NCBI GenBank assembly: GCA_948806215.1
Contig: CAQIDI010000001.1
Span: 1 to 64,000 of the forward strand
Source of the DNA: an uncultured Eubacteriales bacterium
GTDB lineage: Bacteria; Bacillota; Clostridia; Christensenellales; UBA1242
Reading direction: 5' to 3'
DNA length: 64,000 bases
The translations under genes were made by a program, and so were the position numbers. Under the pieces are notes generated by a model that saw only the letters and a program-made list of their open reading frames with translations, was not told where the DNA came from and ran no database searches. Shown piece by piece: positions 42,901-51,539 of the stretch. Numbering within the stretch: the first letter of the stretch is position 1; each line of letters starts with the position of its first letter.

Positions 42901-44787
42901 ATATATGCGTTTATCTTGTAACACTATTTTATAAATAAGTGGTGCAATAATATAGTTTATAAAGAATATAATTGGAAGTAATAGTTTAGCTGCAAACATT
43001 GAAACATTTTGTGTGTTTAATCCTGCAAATGTGCAACCAGCATAGGTTAGAGCACAACTAGCTAAAAATAATAATATCCCGAAAATTAATGTGTATCTAA
43101 ATCGGAATGTATTTTCCGTTCTTTTTTCTGGAGCAATAAAATAAGGTATTATGCAAATTAGTAAAAAAGCAATAGATATAGCGTAAAATACAGCGAATAA
43201 TATGTAATCGTTACCAACTAGAAGGTTATAGGATTTTAAAATTATAAACAAAACACTAATTTGTAATATCATTAAAATCGAAGAAAGTAATCCAAAGTTA
43301 AATCTTGCTTTATTTATTAAAATAAAGTTTGATTTATTTTCTTTTTCTTCAGTTGTATCGGCATTATATGGTTTAAATTTAAAATCGCTATTAGCTGTTA
43401 AATCAGAATAAGAATGATATGTTCTATCCACATTTGTTATAGCTTGTTCTATTTCATATTCTTCAATTTTATTTTCTTCATATAAACTATTTTCGCTAAT
43501 TTCTAATGTGTTATTTTGTTCAGGTTCGTCTTTTGCAAGCAATTCGCCTAAAATGTTTTTATAATCAATATCGTCTTCTGAGTTAGTTTTTTCGTTTATA
43601 ATTTTATCTAGTTTTTGAGTGAATTGCTTATTTTTTTCTTCTCGCTGTTCTTCTGTCAATTCTTCAACAGCTTCTTTCTTTTTAGGTTTATAAACTGGGT
43701 CGTTATATTCAATTCTTGCACCAACATTATCAAAAATCTTTTTGGTTGCAGGTTTTTCTTCAATAGTTTCCCCAACTTTTATTATGCCATATTCATCCAT
43801 AACAATTTGATTTTTTAGTGGTTTTTCTTCTTCTATGGATTCAGCATAAATTTGATTTTCTGGTTTATTTTGTTTATATTCTTCCCAAGTAAAATATTCT
43901 TGTTCTTTTTCTTGAATTAATGGTATTTCTTTTTTAGTTTGAGTTGGAGCAGAGTAGGTGGTGTTATCGTTTGATTTAATTGAGTTTATTGATTCTATAT
44001 CAACTTTTTCTTCTGTTTTAGAAACATTATTTTCTGTTTTAGAAAACATATCAACTTGAATAGAGCTTTCATCCTGAACAAATTTCTTTTTCTTTTTGTT
44101 AGATGAGTTAATGTTGCTTTCAAGTAATGCAAAAACATCATAATCTTCGTCATCAACATTGCTTGTTACAGTTTCTTCTTCTTCTTCTAATTCTTCTAAT
44201 TCTTGTTCAATATCGGCACTTTCTAACTCTAAATTGTTTTCTTCAACAATCTGTTCTTCTTTTGTTTCAATAAAAGTTGGAACAATTTCTTCGTCAAAAT
44301 TAGTTTTTGTTGGAATTTCGTTAACTTCAATGCGTAACTGTTCAACTTTCTCAATGCTTTTTTCAATTGGAGTAGGGGTGTTAATTGTTTGAACACTTTC
44401 GATTGGTTCATTATTATAAACTTCTAACTTTGTGTTTGATGTTGGTTCATCAAAATCGTCGTCTAAATCAAAATCAAAGTTATCATCAAGGTCGGCATCA
44501 ATTTTTAAAACATTTTTATTGTAGTGATTTTTTCCGGTTTCTGTAATAGTGTAGTAATGGCGTTTTCCACCAATATCACTATCACCCCAATAAGAGGTTA
44601 TAAAGCCTTTAGTTTCAAAACGCTTTAAACTAGAATATAAACTAGGTTGTTTTAAAATTATTTTACCATTGCTTTTTTCTTCTACGATTTTAATAATTTC
44701 GTAGCCATATTTATCACCAGAAAGTAAGCTTTCTAGAATAATATTATTAACAAAACCACGAGAAGCAGGGCGTTTGCGTGCAGGCAT
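42898..44787 (-). CDS. PadR-type HTH regulator fused to a four-helix membrane domain
   Basis: 629 residues. The N-terminal ~90 residues are a PadR winged helix: NNIILESLLSGDKYGYEIIK, LKQPSLYSSLKRFETKGFI and the wing SDIGGKRHYYTITETG. Next comes ~400 residues of highly acidic, Glu/Thr/Asn-rich sequence with no predicted globular fold. The last ~135 residues hold four hydrophobic helices (starting FGLLSSILMILQ, ILFAVFYAISIAF, YTLIFGILLFL and MFAAKLLLPIIFF). The start is ATG 44787 with AGGAGG 8 bases upstream. This would be a membrane-tethered DNA-binding protein. Target genes are unknown; the nearby ABC or VTT genes are candidates only. The fusion is one continuous frame. Confidence 0.85.
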   Translation of the reverse strand: MPARKRPASRGFVNNIILESLLSGDKYGYEIIKIVEEKSNGKIILKQPSLYSSLKRFETKGFITSYWGDSDIGGKRHYYTITETGKNHYNKNVLKIDADLDDNFDFDLDDDFDEPTSNTKLEVYNNEPIESVQTINTPTPIEKSIEKVEQLRIEVNEIPTKTNFDEEIVPTFIETKEEQIVEENNLELESADIEQELEELEEEEETVTSNVDDEDYDVFALLESNINSSNKKKKKFVQDESSIQVDMFSKTENNVSKTEEKVDIESINSIKSNDNTTYSAPTQTKKEIPLIQEKEQEYFTWEEYKQNKPENQIYAESIEEEKPLKNQIVMDEYGIIKVGETIEEKPATKKIFDNVGARIEYNDPVYKPKKKEAVEELTEEQREEKNKQFTQKLDKIINEKTNSEDDIDYKNILGELLAKDEPEQNNTLEISENSLYEENKIEEYEIEQAITNVDRTYHSYSDLTANSDFKFKPYNADTTEEKENKSNFILINKARFNFGLLSSILMILQISVLFIILKSYNLLVGNDYILFAVFYAISIAFLLICIIPYFIAPEKRTENTFRFRYTLIFGILLFLASCALTYAGCTFAGLNTQNVSMFAAKLLLPIIFFINYIIAPLIYKIVLQDKRIY

Positions 44788-44977
44788 AAACAATCCTCCT
44801 AAAAAATTGAATAACCAATTTTTAACTTTATACTAATATATTATAAAATGTTACAAAATTAGTCAAATAAAATACTATGCAAAATGCTATGCAAATTATC
44901 AATTTAATTATAAAAACTAGCCATTTTCTATAGTTTTTTGGTATAATATGGTAAGTAAAAGTTTTAAGGTTAAATTT

Positions 44978-45649
44978 ATGGTTACACCAGATACAATAAT
45001 CAGAACAAATAGAAGAAGTTTATCGCTTACCATTGCAAAGGATGGTAAACTTGTTGTTAGAGCTCCTAAAAGGCTTAGTATGGATTATATTTATTCCTTT
45101 ATAAAACAAAAAGAGAAGTGGATTTTAAACAAACAACGCGAAATTCAATGTTCAAAACAAAACAATAAAGAATTAATTAATTATAAAAAATTTATGTTTT
45201 GTGGCAAAGAATATGAAAAAATTGAAATTAATAAACTAAAAGATATTGAAATTTCTAACGATAATATATTTGTTCCAGCTAACATTGATTGTCAAAAACT
45301 AACTGTTTTAATGCTAAAATGGTATAGCAAACTAACAAAAGATATAATAAAAAACAGATTGCCTTATTTTATTAATTTAATGCAAGTGGAATTAACAGCA
45401 GTAAAAATAGATAATTCGAAAGCAAAATGGGGCAGTTGCGATAGTAAGGGGGTTATTAAATTTAACCTACGCTTAGCAATGCTGCCACATAAGGTGATTG
45501 ATTATATTTTAATTCACGAACTTAGCCACTTGGTAGAATTTAATCATAGTAAAAACTTTTATGCAATTATAGAAAGTGTTATGCCAGACTATAAAAAATA
45601 TAGAGCACAGTTAAAAGACTTATCTTTTTTGCTTCAGCTTTTACGATAA
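44978..45649 (+). CDS. YgjP-like (DUF45) metallopeptidase
   Basis: 224 residues. The zinc motif HELSH lies in YILIHELSHLVEFNHSKNFY near 176-195, preceded by the conserved KWGSCDSKGVIKFNLRLAMLP (about 149-169), which is diagnostic of the YgjP/M48-like family. The earlier ATG at 44948 is excluded because it directly follows TATAAT (44942-44947) and so lies before the expected transcript start; ATG 44978 has AAGG upstream. Biological substrate unknown; in some bacteria these proteins accompany restriction systems, which are not seen here. Confidence 0.9.
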   Translation: MVTPDTIIRTNRRSLSLTIAKDGKLVVRAPKRLSMDYIYSFIKQKEKWILNKQREIQCSKQNNKELINYKKFMFCGKEYEKIEINKLKDIEISNDNIFVPANIDCQKLTVLMLKWYSKLTKDIIKNRLPYFINLMQVELTAVKIDNSKAKWGSCDSKGVIKFNLRLAMLPHKVIDYILIHELSHLVEFNHSKNFYAIIESVMPDYKKYRAQLKDLSFLLQLLR

Positions 45650-45673
45650 AATAACAATTAATTTGTCAAAATT

Positions 45674-45744
45674 TTTTAAAGGGCAGATAAAACTGCCTTT
45701 AAAAGATAATTAAAAACTATTCGCAAAAGACAGCTTTTGCGAAT
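45674..45744. other. Two strong intergenic hairpins, possible small RNA or repeat element
   Basis: Hairpin 1: TTTTAAAGGGCAG (45674-45686) with CTGCCTTTAAAA (45693-45704), one bulged G. Hairpin 2: ATTCGCAAAAG (45719-45729) with CTTTTGCGAAT (45734-45744), 11 bp perfect with a 4-nt loop. Neither is followed by a T run, so neither is a simple terminator. TTGTCA at about 45664 could be a -35. No coding potential. Confidence 0.45.
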
Positions 45745-45803
45745 AAAGTAGGCTATAAAACGGGGCTTTTTAACATATTTAATATTTTTTATAATTTAAA
45801 ATG

Positions 45804-45838
45804 AAAAAACGACTTAATAACTAAATTAAGCCATTTTT
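45804..45838. terminator. Bidirectional terminator-like hairpin
   Basis: CTTAAT (45813-45818) with ATTAAG (45825-45830), flanked by AAAAAA and TTTTTT; lies between convergent genes. Confidence 0.65.
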
Positions 45839-45877
45839 TAATGTTATGCATAATACGAAAATTAGTTTTGCATAGTA

Positions 45878-46777
45878 CTAGTTTTTATTATTTACTGTTA
45901 ATTTTTTTAAAGCTTTTTCTATTTGTGAAATACTATGTTTTGCATATAAAGATGAAAACGATTTATATTTTGATGTGTAAGCAAAATCTTGTTCATCTAT
46001 TGTTTTATATTCTTTTAAATTTTTGTTTCTTAAAATGTTTAAAATATTCATAATTGTTTTTTCGGTTCTATCTGCAAAAAATTCGTTTGGCACATTATAT
46101 AAAATTGTTTCAAAAACTTCAAACTCTAAGTTATTAACCTTTTTTTGTTGCATAAATATATTTTTAAAAGCAATTAAGTATTCGTAAAATAAACCATTTG
46201 TGCTATTATCTTTATCAATTATGTTTTTAATGCTAATTAATGGATATTCAATTTCAACAGCATTTAATTCATCATTATAATAAATAACGCCTTCTACATC
46301 GTTTTCGTTTTTATATGTGAAGCAAGGAATAACTTTTAACATATAATTAACCATTTTCTCATCAATTTCTTCGTTATAAGAAATATTAATAGAATATTTT
46401 TCTAACCATAAAGTTGTGTTTGAATCAAATACTTGAACAAATTCGTTAATTAAACCCTCTTTAATTTCCTTTAGTGTTAAGTGAAGATCTTTAATTTTGT
46501 CATCTTTAACTTTCCTTTCAAATTTTTTATCAGTTATTGCCTTTATATTTGCTGGTTGATTTATTTCAACATATAAAGTTATATAGTTTGTTTTACTAGT
46601 GTTAGTGTTAAAAACATAATCATCATAATAATAAAACTTAAAATTTTCTGCCTTAAACATTGCTTTATCGGCAAAATAACTATTAACAACTTGTTTTGTT
46701 AATTCCATAAAGTTTTCACTAACATTATCATAATTAATTGTGTTTGTTACTGTTAAAAAATTTTCTAAATTAAACAT
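45878..46777 (-). CDS. Nucleotidyltransferase-fold-like protein, probably catalytically inactive
   Basis: 299 residues, cytoplasmic. Its central and C-terminal parts follow the pattern of OAS/CD-NTase-type nucleotidyltransferases: a strand ending VIPCF, a YPLISIKNIIDKDNSTNG block and FETILYNVPNEFF, the last very like the (S/P)xxIExLxYNVPN segment of that superfamily. The N-terminal half, where GS and DxD should appear, reads DYVFNTNTSKTNYITLYVEI, with no acidic pair on the expected strand. The Asp usually before VxP is Lys (LKVIPCF). It therefore looks like a pseudo-enzyme. No CBASS effector or other defence gene is adjacent. Assignment is by remembered family pattern only. Confidence 0.5.
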   Translation of the reverse strand: MFNLENFLTVTNTINYDNVSENFMELTKQVVNSYFADKAMFKAENFKFYYYDDYVFNTNTSKTNYITLYVEINQPANIKAITDKKFERKVKDDKIKDLHLTLKEIKEGLINEFVQVFDSNTTLWLEKYSINISYNEEIDEKMVNYMLKVIPCFTYKNENDVEGVIYYNDELNAVEIEYPLISIKNIIDKDNSTNGLFYEYLIAFKNIFMQQKKVNNLEFEVFETILYNVPNEFFADRTEKTIMNILNILRNKNLKEYKTIDEQDFAYTSKYKSFSSLYAKHSISQIEKALKKLTVNNKN

Positions 46778-46867
46778 TTTTTACCTCAAATTTGTTTTCT
46801 TATGTTTATTCTAACATATATGCTTTAAATTGTCATTAATTTAATTTTGTAAAATAATTAAATTTGA

Positions 46868-46873
46868 TATAAT
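46868..46873 (+). promoter_or_regulatory. -10 element giving a leaderless recombinase mRNA
   Basis: TATAAT (46868-46873) ends 6 bases before the ATG at 46880, so transcription should begin at the A of the start codon. There is no clear -35. Confidence 0.4.
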
Positions 46874-46879
46874 AAAAAT

Positions 46880-47932
46880 ATGAAAGAAAAAGATTATTTT
46901 AAGCAGCGTGACGAAGAAAATATCTTTAAAATTAGAGAGTTATTATTGGAGCTCCCTAGTTTTTGTGGACAATTTTTTATTGGTATTCAAAACCAAACAA
47001 CACCTTTAACTCGTTTAGGATATGCAAGGGACTTAAAAATATTCTTTGATTTTTTAGTAACAAATACACAAGAATTTTATGGAATTTTAGTAAAGGATTT
47101 TTCATTTGAGCAATTAAATCAAATAACTTCCACACATATTGAGATGTTTTTAGATTATTTAACTGTTTATAAAATTGATGGAAAAACTTACAGAAATGGG
47201 TTAAAAGGCAAAGGAAGAAAGCTATCTAGTGTTAGAGCTTTGTTAAAATACTTTTTTAAAAAAGAAAAGATTGATTCTAATGTTGGTAGCAAAGTTGATA
47301 CTCCTAAATATCACGAAAGCGAAATTATAAGGCTTGAAATTGATGAAATGGTTAAAATGCTTAATGTTTCTGAAAATGGAAGTTCAAATCTAACTAAAAT
47401 GCAACAATCTTTTCAAAAGCATACTAGTGTTAGAGACTTTGCAATGATTTCTTTGTTTTTAGGCACAGGAATTCGTATTTCTGAGTGTGTTGGTTTAAAT
47501 GTTGAAGATGTTGATTTCGATAATAATGCATTTACAGTAACCAGAAAAGGCGGAAGCAGAGTTATTTTATATTTTAACGATGAAGTTAAAGATGCGTTAA
47601 TAAAATGGATGGAATATAGGTCGAATATTAAAGAACTGCCTAAAGAAGAACGCGCATTATTTGTTAGTTTGCAAAATAAACGAATTGGAGTTAGAGCTGT
47701 TGAAAAGTTAGTAAAGAAATATGCTGGTTGCGTAACTCCCCTTAAACATATAACTCCGCATAAATTGCGTAGCACTTATGGCACTAATTTATATAGAGAA
47801 ACAAACGATATTTATGTTGTTGCCGCTGTTTTAGGCCACAAAGATGTTAACACAACAAGAAAACATTACGCTGCAATTTCTGAAGATATTAGGCGTGAAG
47901 CAGCAACCAAAGTAAAACTTAGAAGCGAATAA
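46880..47932 (+). CDS. Tyrosine recombinase/integrase, XerC/D-like
   Basis: 350 residues: N-terminal SAM-like core-binding domain (about 25-140) and catalytic domain with all residues in place, R199 (GTGIRISE), K223 (TRKGG), H294 and R297 (HKLRS), H320 (LGHKD) and Tyr330 (HYAAIS). It is longer than XerC/XerD (about 300) because of an N-terminal extension and an insert near 95-110. It may be the chromosomal dimer-resolution enzyme of this lineage or a domesticated integrase; no att sites or cargo are visible. No Shine-Dalgarno sequence. Located just upstream of lexA, separated by a terminator. Confidence 0.9.
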   Translation: MKEKDYFKQRDEENIFKIRELLLELPSFCGQFFIGIQNQTTPLTRLGYARDLKIFFDFLVTNTQEFYGILVKDFSFEQLNQITSTHIEMFLDYLTVYKIDGKTYRNGLKGKGRKLSSVRALLKYFFKKEKIDSNVGSKVDTPKYHESEIIRLEIDEMVKMLNVSENGSSNLTKMQQSFQKHTSVRDFAMISLFLGTGIRISECVGLNVEDVDFDNNAFTVTRKGGSRVILYFNDEVKDALIKWMEYRSNIKELPKEERALFVSLQNKRIGVRAVEKLVKKYAGCVTPLKHITPHKLRSTYGTNLYRETNDIYVVAAVLGHKDVNTTRKHYAAISEDIRREAATKVKLRSE

Positions 47933-47962
47933 GATGTGAGAAAACTTCTCATATCTTTTTTA
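47931..47962 (+). terminator. Terminator after tyrosine recombinase
   Basis: AAGATGTGAGA (47931-47941) and TCTCATATCTT (47947-47957) with one G-U pair, then T. Confidence 0.85.
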
Positions 47963-47993
47963 TTTTATATTAATTATATAAAATTATTTTTTT

Positions 47994-48033
47994 AGAACAA
48001 ATGTTTGACAATGGTTTTTAAATATGATAACAT
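47994..48033 (+). promoter_or_regulatory. lexA promoter with SOS box
   Basis: AGAACAAATGTTTG (47994-48007) matches the Bacillota SOS box CGAACRNRYGTTYG at 13 of 14 positions. It overlaps the -35 TTGACA (48005-48010), which is 17 bp from TAACAT (48028-48033). This placement indicates LexA autorepression. Confidence 0.8.
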
Positions 48034-48063
48034 ATTGTCAAGAATTAATTTAGAGGTGTACTA

Positions 48064-48663
48064 ATGAAAAAATTTAGTAAAGAAGAAGAACTTTTAGCCT
48101 TTATTAAAAATCATCAAGAAGAATTTGGATATCCTCCAACTATTAGAGAAATGTGCAGAGCCATTAAAGTTAGTTCAACTAGCACAATTTCCTATTATTT
48201 AAACAAATTGGAAACAAGCGGATTAATTAAAAAAAGTCCTAACAAAAATCGTGCATTAGAAATAGTTGGTGAAACTTTTAATTTTTCTGATTATGTTAAA
48301 ATTCCTATTGTTGGTAAAATAACAGCTGGTGAACCAATTTTAGCGGTTGAAAACACCGAAGAATATTTTATTGCCTCCCCTAGTTTGTTTCGTGGTGATG
48401 GCTTATTTATTTTAACAGTTAGTGGCGAAAGTATGATAAACGCTGGCATTTTTAATGGTGATAAAATTGTTGTAAGGCAACAATCCACTGCGCAAAATGG
48501 CGAAATTGTTGCTGCCTTAATTGATGGCTTAGCAACTGTTAAAAGATTTTATAAAGAAGAAAATCGTTATAGACTACAACCAGAAAACGATACTATGGAA
48601 CCAATTTATACCGACCACGTTGAAATTTTAGGTAAAGTTGTTGGACTTATTAGAAAGTTTTAA
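48064..48663 (+). CDS. lexA: SOS repressor LexA
   Basis: 199 residues. N-terminal winged helix (about 1-65) and C-terminal S24 self-cleaving domain. The cleavage site is Ala88-Gly89 (KITAGEP), with the catalytic dyad Ser123 (VSGESM) and Lys160 (ATVKRF). RecA filaments stimulate its autocleavage to switch on the SOS genes; recA lies 10 kb away with a matching operator. Ribosome-binding site GAGGTG. Convergent with miaA across a terminator. Confidence 0.96.
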   Translation: MKKFSKEEELLAFIKNHQEEFGYPPTIREMCRAIKVSSTSTISYYLNKLETSGLIKKSPNKNRALEIVGETFNFSDYVKIPIVGKITAGEPILAVENTEEYFIASPSLFRGDGLFILTVSGESMINAGIFNGDKIVVRQQSTAQNGEIVAALIDGLATVKRFYKEENRYRLQPENDTMEPIYTDHVEILGKVVGLIRKF

Positions 48664-48664
48664 T

Positions 48665-48697
48665 AAAAAAATAAGTGAAATTATCACTTATTTTTTT
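48665..48697. terminator. Bidirectional terminator between lexA and miaA
   Basis: AAAAAATAAGTGA (48665-48677) with TCACTTATTTTTT, loop AATTA-type. Confidence 0.9.
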
Positions 48698-49611
48698 ATT
48701 TCGTTTAAACAATATTTTATAACATCTTCTTGGGAACTTAAGCTTAAGTTAAACCAAACAGCATTTTGAATGCGTTTAAACCAAGTTATTTGTCTTTTAG
48801 CATAACGCCTTGTTGATTGCTTTATTAATTCGGTTGCTTCGGTTAAAGACAATTTGTTTTCTAAATATAAAACAATTTCTTTATAGCCAATTCCTTGCAT
48901 ACATTGATTATTTGAATTTATGCCTAATTTTAATAAATCTTTAACTTCGTTAATAAGCCCGTTTTCTAGCATTATATTAACACGTTTATTAATTCTTTCA
49001 TATAATTCATCTCTATTCCAGTTTAAAGCTATAATAAGCGGATTTAAAGGGCTTTTAGAGTTAGTTTGCATAGTACTTATTTCCGACTTTTTTATGCCCG
49101 TTGTATCAAATATTTCAATTGCCCTTATAACGCGTTTTAAATCGTTACTATGAATTTTTTCGGCACTTACTGGGTCAATTTTTTTTAAAATATTGTAAAC
49201 ATATTCGTTACCATAATCTAAAGCTAATTTATTATATTTTTCTCTTATTTCAATGTTCTTAGTTGATTTTCCATAAGAGTAATTGTTTAATAAACTTTCA
49301 ATATAGAATCCAGTTCCGCCAACAATAATTGGTACTTTTTTGTTATTAATTAAATTTTTAATTATTGGCAGTGCAAGTTCTCTATATTGCTCTACACTAA
49401 ATTCTTTGTTGGGTTCAACAAAATCTAACAAGTTATGTTTAATACCATCTTGTTCTGATTTTGATGGTTTTGCAGTTCCAATGTTTAAATTTTTATAAAT
49501 TTGCATACTATCGGCATTTATAATTTCGGTGTTTAATAACTTTGCTAATTTTATGCTAATACTAGTTTTTCCAGATGCTGTTGGCCCTAAAATAATAATT
49601 GAATCAAACAT
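48688..49611 (-). CDS. miaA: tRNA dimethylallyltransferase MiaA
   Basis: Adds a dimethylallyl group to A37 of tRNAs reading UNN codons; MiaB, encoded upstream in the same unit, then methylthiolates it. 307 residues; P-loop GPTASGKT at 9-16, the NADSMQIYKNLNIGTAKP segment (about 34-53) and IVGGTGFYIESLL (about 97-109) are conserved. Last gene of miaB-mutS-mutL-miaA, 2 bases after mutL. Confidence 0.96.
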   Translation of the reverse strand: MFDSIIILGPTASGKTSISIKLAKLLNTEIINADSMQIYKNLNIGTAKPSKSEQDGIKHNLLDFVEPNKEFSVEQYRELALPIIKNLINNKKVPIIVGGTGFYIESLLNNYSYGKSTKNIEIREKYNKLALDYGNEYVYNILKKIDPVSAEKIHSNDLKRVIRAIEIFDTTGIKKSEISTMQTNSKSPLNPLIIALNWNRDELYERINKRVNIMLENGLINEVKDLLKLGINSNNQCMQGIGYKEIVLYLENKLSLTEATELIKQSTRRYAKRQITWFKRIQNAVWFNLSLSSQEDVIKYCLNEIKK

Positions 49612-49613
49612 TA

Positions 49614-51536
49614 TTAAACAATCCTTTTAAACCATTTTTCAATTTCTTTTTCGGTTATTTCAATAATAACTGGTCTGCCGTGTGGGCACAATAAAATTTG
49701 GTTTTCGTTATTTAATAATTTTAATAAGTTTTCAATTTCGCTTAAAGATAAAATATCGTTTGCTTTAACAGCACTTCTGCAAGCTTTTTTCTCTAAATAT
49801 TCTTTTAAAATATCGGCTTTGTTATAGTTAACTATGCTATCTAAATCCTTTAAAACAGTGTTAAAGAAATCGCAAAGCGAAATTTCTTTTAATAAAACAG
49901 GAACTGTTGAAACTTTAAAACTATTAATTCCAAAAGCTTCTATTTCGAAACCTAAATCGCTAAGCACAGCTAAGTTATCGTTTATAAATTGCATTTCTAA
50001 ATGATTTGTTTCAAACACATAAGGAACAAGCAAACTTTGAACTGCTAGTTTTTCGTTTAAAAAACTTTCTTTAAACTTATCATATAACAACCGCTCGTGT
50101 CCTGCGTGTTGATCTATAAAATATAAACTATTATTATTTTCAACAATAATATAAGTATTAAAGCAAGTTCCAATAATTTTTGTTTTTGTTAAATCAACTT
50201 TTTGTTCTTCATTAAAAATTGAACTTTGTGAAAACACGTGATTTTGACTTGCAAGTTTTGTCATTAAAGTTGTGTTAAACTCGCTGTTTTTAACCATATA
50301 ATCGCTAGAATCGTTAGTTAAATAAGTGTGAAGATTTTCTTGTAATTCTCTATCGGAATCGCTTAGCAATTCCACTTCTTTAACAAATTGGCTGTTATCA
50401 TCAATAGTTGCAACTTTAACATTTTCTAAGTTGTTTGGTTTAGATTCGAATTGATGACCTTCTAGTGGGCTAATTTTTTGTAAGTTATCTAAATTAATAT
50501 TAGAATTGCTAGTAACTTCTTCGGTTTTATACTCTCTTATTTTTGAACTTAATTTTTGTAATTCTTCAGAAATAGGATTATAAAATGCACCGTAAATTAA
50601 ATTATTATTTTCAAACTTAACATCTAATTTGTTTGGGTGCACATTAACATCCACTTTATCTAGTGGTAACGAAACGTGCAAAACAAAAAATGGAAAAGCA
50701 TTTTTCATTAAATAAGGTTCGTAGGCACTATAAATTGCTGTTGAAATTGTTTTGTTAATAATATATCTTCCGTTAATTAAAATGGTTTGATAAGTTCTGT
50801 TTGCTTTAACAAACGATGGCTTACCAATATAACCAGAAACTTTAATTAAATTTTGATATGTGTAATCAACTGGTAAAATGTTTTCGATTGTGTTTGTGCC
50901 ATATATTGTATAAATTGCTTCTTTTAAACCATTGCCAGTTGAATGATATATTGTTTTTCCGTCGGCAACATACTTAAAAATTATTTCTGGATTGGCAAGA
51001 ATAAGCCTTGAAACAAGGTTTGTTATTTCGCTTTCTTCGGTTTTAGGTTTTCTTAAAAATTTTGCTCTGGCAGGAATGCAATAAAATAAATCTTCAACTG
51101 TAATTTGAGTTCCATCGGTGCAACCAACAAAAGTAATATTTTCAACTTCTCCACCCGATAAAGTTATTTTTGTTCCTTCTTCAGCACCTTTAATTTTACT
51201 AAGCGCTGTAACTTTTGCAACCGATGCTATGCTACTAAGTGCTTCCCCTCTAAAACCCAAAGTTCCAATTTTATCAAGGTCGTCAAGTGTTGATATTTTG
51301 CTAGTAGCGTGTGGCAAAAAAGCTTTTGGAAGGTTTTCTTTATCCATACCAATTCCGTTATCGGTTACTTTAATTTTTTTAATGCCACCCATTTCAACTT
51401 CGATTGTTATGTTTGTGGCTTTAGCATCAATACTATTTTCAACAAGTTCTTTAACAACACTGGCAGGTTTTTCAACAACTTCGCCAGCGGCAATTCTATT
51501 AAATATTGATTTATCAAGAATGTTAATATTTGCCAT
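49614..51536 (-). CDS. mutL: DNA mismatch repair protein MutL
   Basis: 640 residues. N-terminal GHKL ATPase with E/N motif (LVENSIDA), TDNGIGM and RGEAL; C-terminal domain carries the endonuclease metal motif DQHAGHERLLYD together with ACRSAVKAND and CPHGRP. The motif is normally DQHA(X)2E(X)4E, and here the final Glu is Asp, a conservative change. MutL nicks the strand for repair in bacteria lacking MutH, consistent with no mutH. Starts 3 bases after mutS stop. Confidence 0.96.
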   Translation of the reverse strand: MANINILDKSIFNRIAAGEVVEKPASVVKELVENSIDAKATNITIEVEMGGIKKIKVTDNGIGMDKENLPKAFLPHATSKISTLDDLDKIGTLGFRGEALSSIASVAKVTALSKIKGAEEGTKITLSGGEVENITFVGCTDGTQITVEDLFYCIPARAKFLRKPKTEESEITNLVSRLILANPEIIFKYVADGKTIYHSTGNGLKEAIYTIYGTNTIENILPVDYTYQNLIKVSGYIGKPSFVKANRTYQTILINGRYIINKTISTAIYSAYEPYLMKNAFPFFVLHVSLPLDKVDVNVHPNKLDVKFENNNLIYGAFYNPISEELQKLSSKIREYKTEEVTSNSNINLDNLQKISPLEGHQFESKPNNLENVKVATIDDNSQFVKEVELLSDSDRELQENLHTYLTNDSSDYMVKNSEFNTTLMTKLASQNHVFSQSSIFNEEQKVDLTKTKIIGTCFNTYIIVENNNSLYFIDQHAGHERLLYDKFKESFLNEKLAVQSLLVPYVFETNHLEMQFINDNLAVLSDLGFEIEAFGINSFKVSTVPVLLKEISLCDFFNTVLKDLDSIVNYNKADILKEYLEKKACRSAVKANDILSLSEIENLLKLLNNENQILLCPHGRPVIIEITEKEIEKWFKRIV

Positions 51537-51539
51537 TTG

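Noticed and set aside
44948..44977. Earlier ATG for the YgjP-like gene
   Set aside because: It begins one base after a TATAAT element and so should not be in the transcript.
45674..45744. CRISPR array or attachment site
   Set aside because: The hairpins differ in sequence and no regularly spaced direct repeats exist; no CRISPR is seen anywhere in the window.
45841..46053. 70-codon hydrophobic plus-strand frame
   Set aside because: Lies antisense to the nucleotidyltransferase-like gene, has no ribosome-binding site and follows a terminator hairpin.
45878..46777. CBASS anti-phage operon
   Set aside because: No effector, ubiquitin-like or HORMA/TRIP13 genes adjoin the nucleotidyltransferase-like protein and its catalytic residues are missing.
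46880..47932. Prophage or integrative element marked by the recombinase
   Set aside because: Flanking genes are chromosomal housekeeping genes and there are no phage, conjugation or att features nearby.
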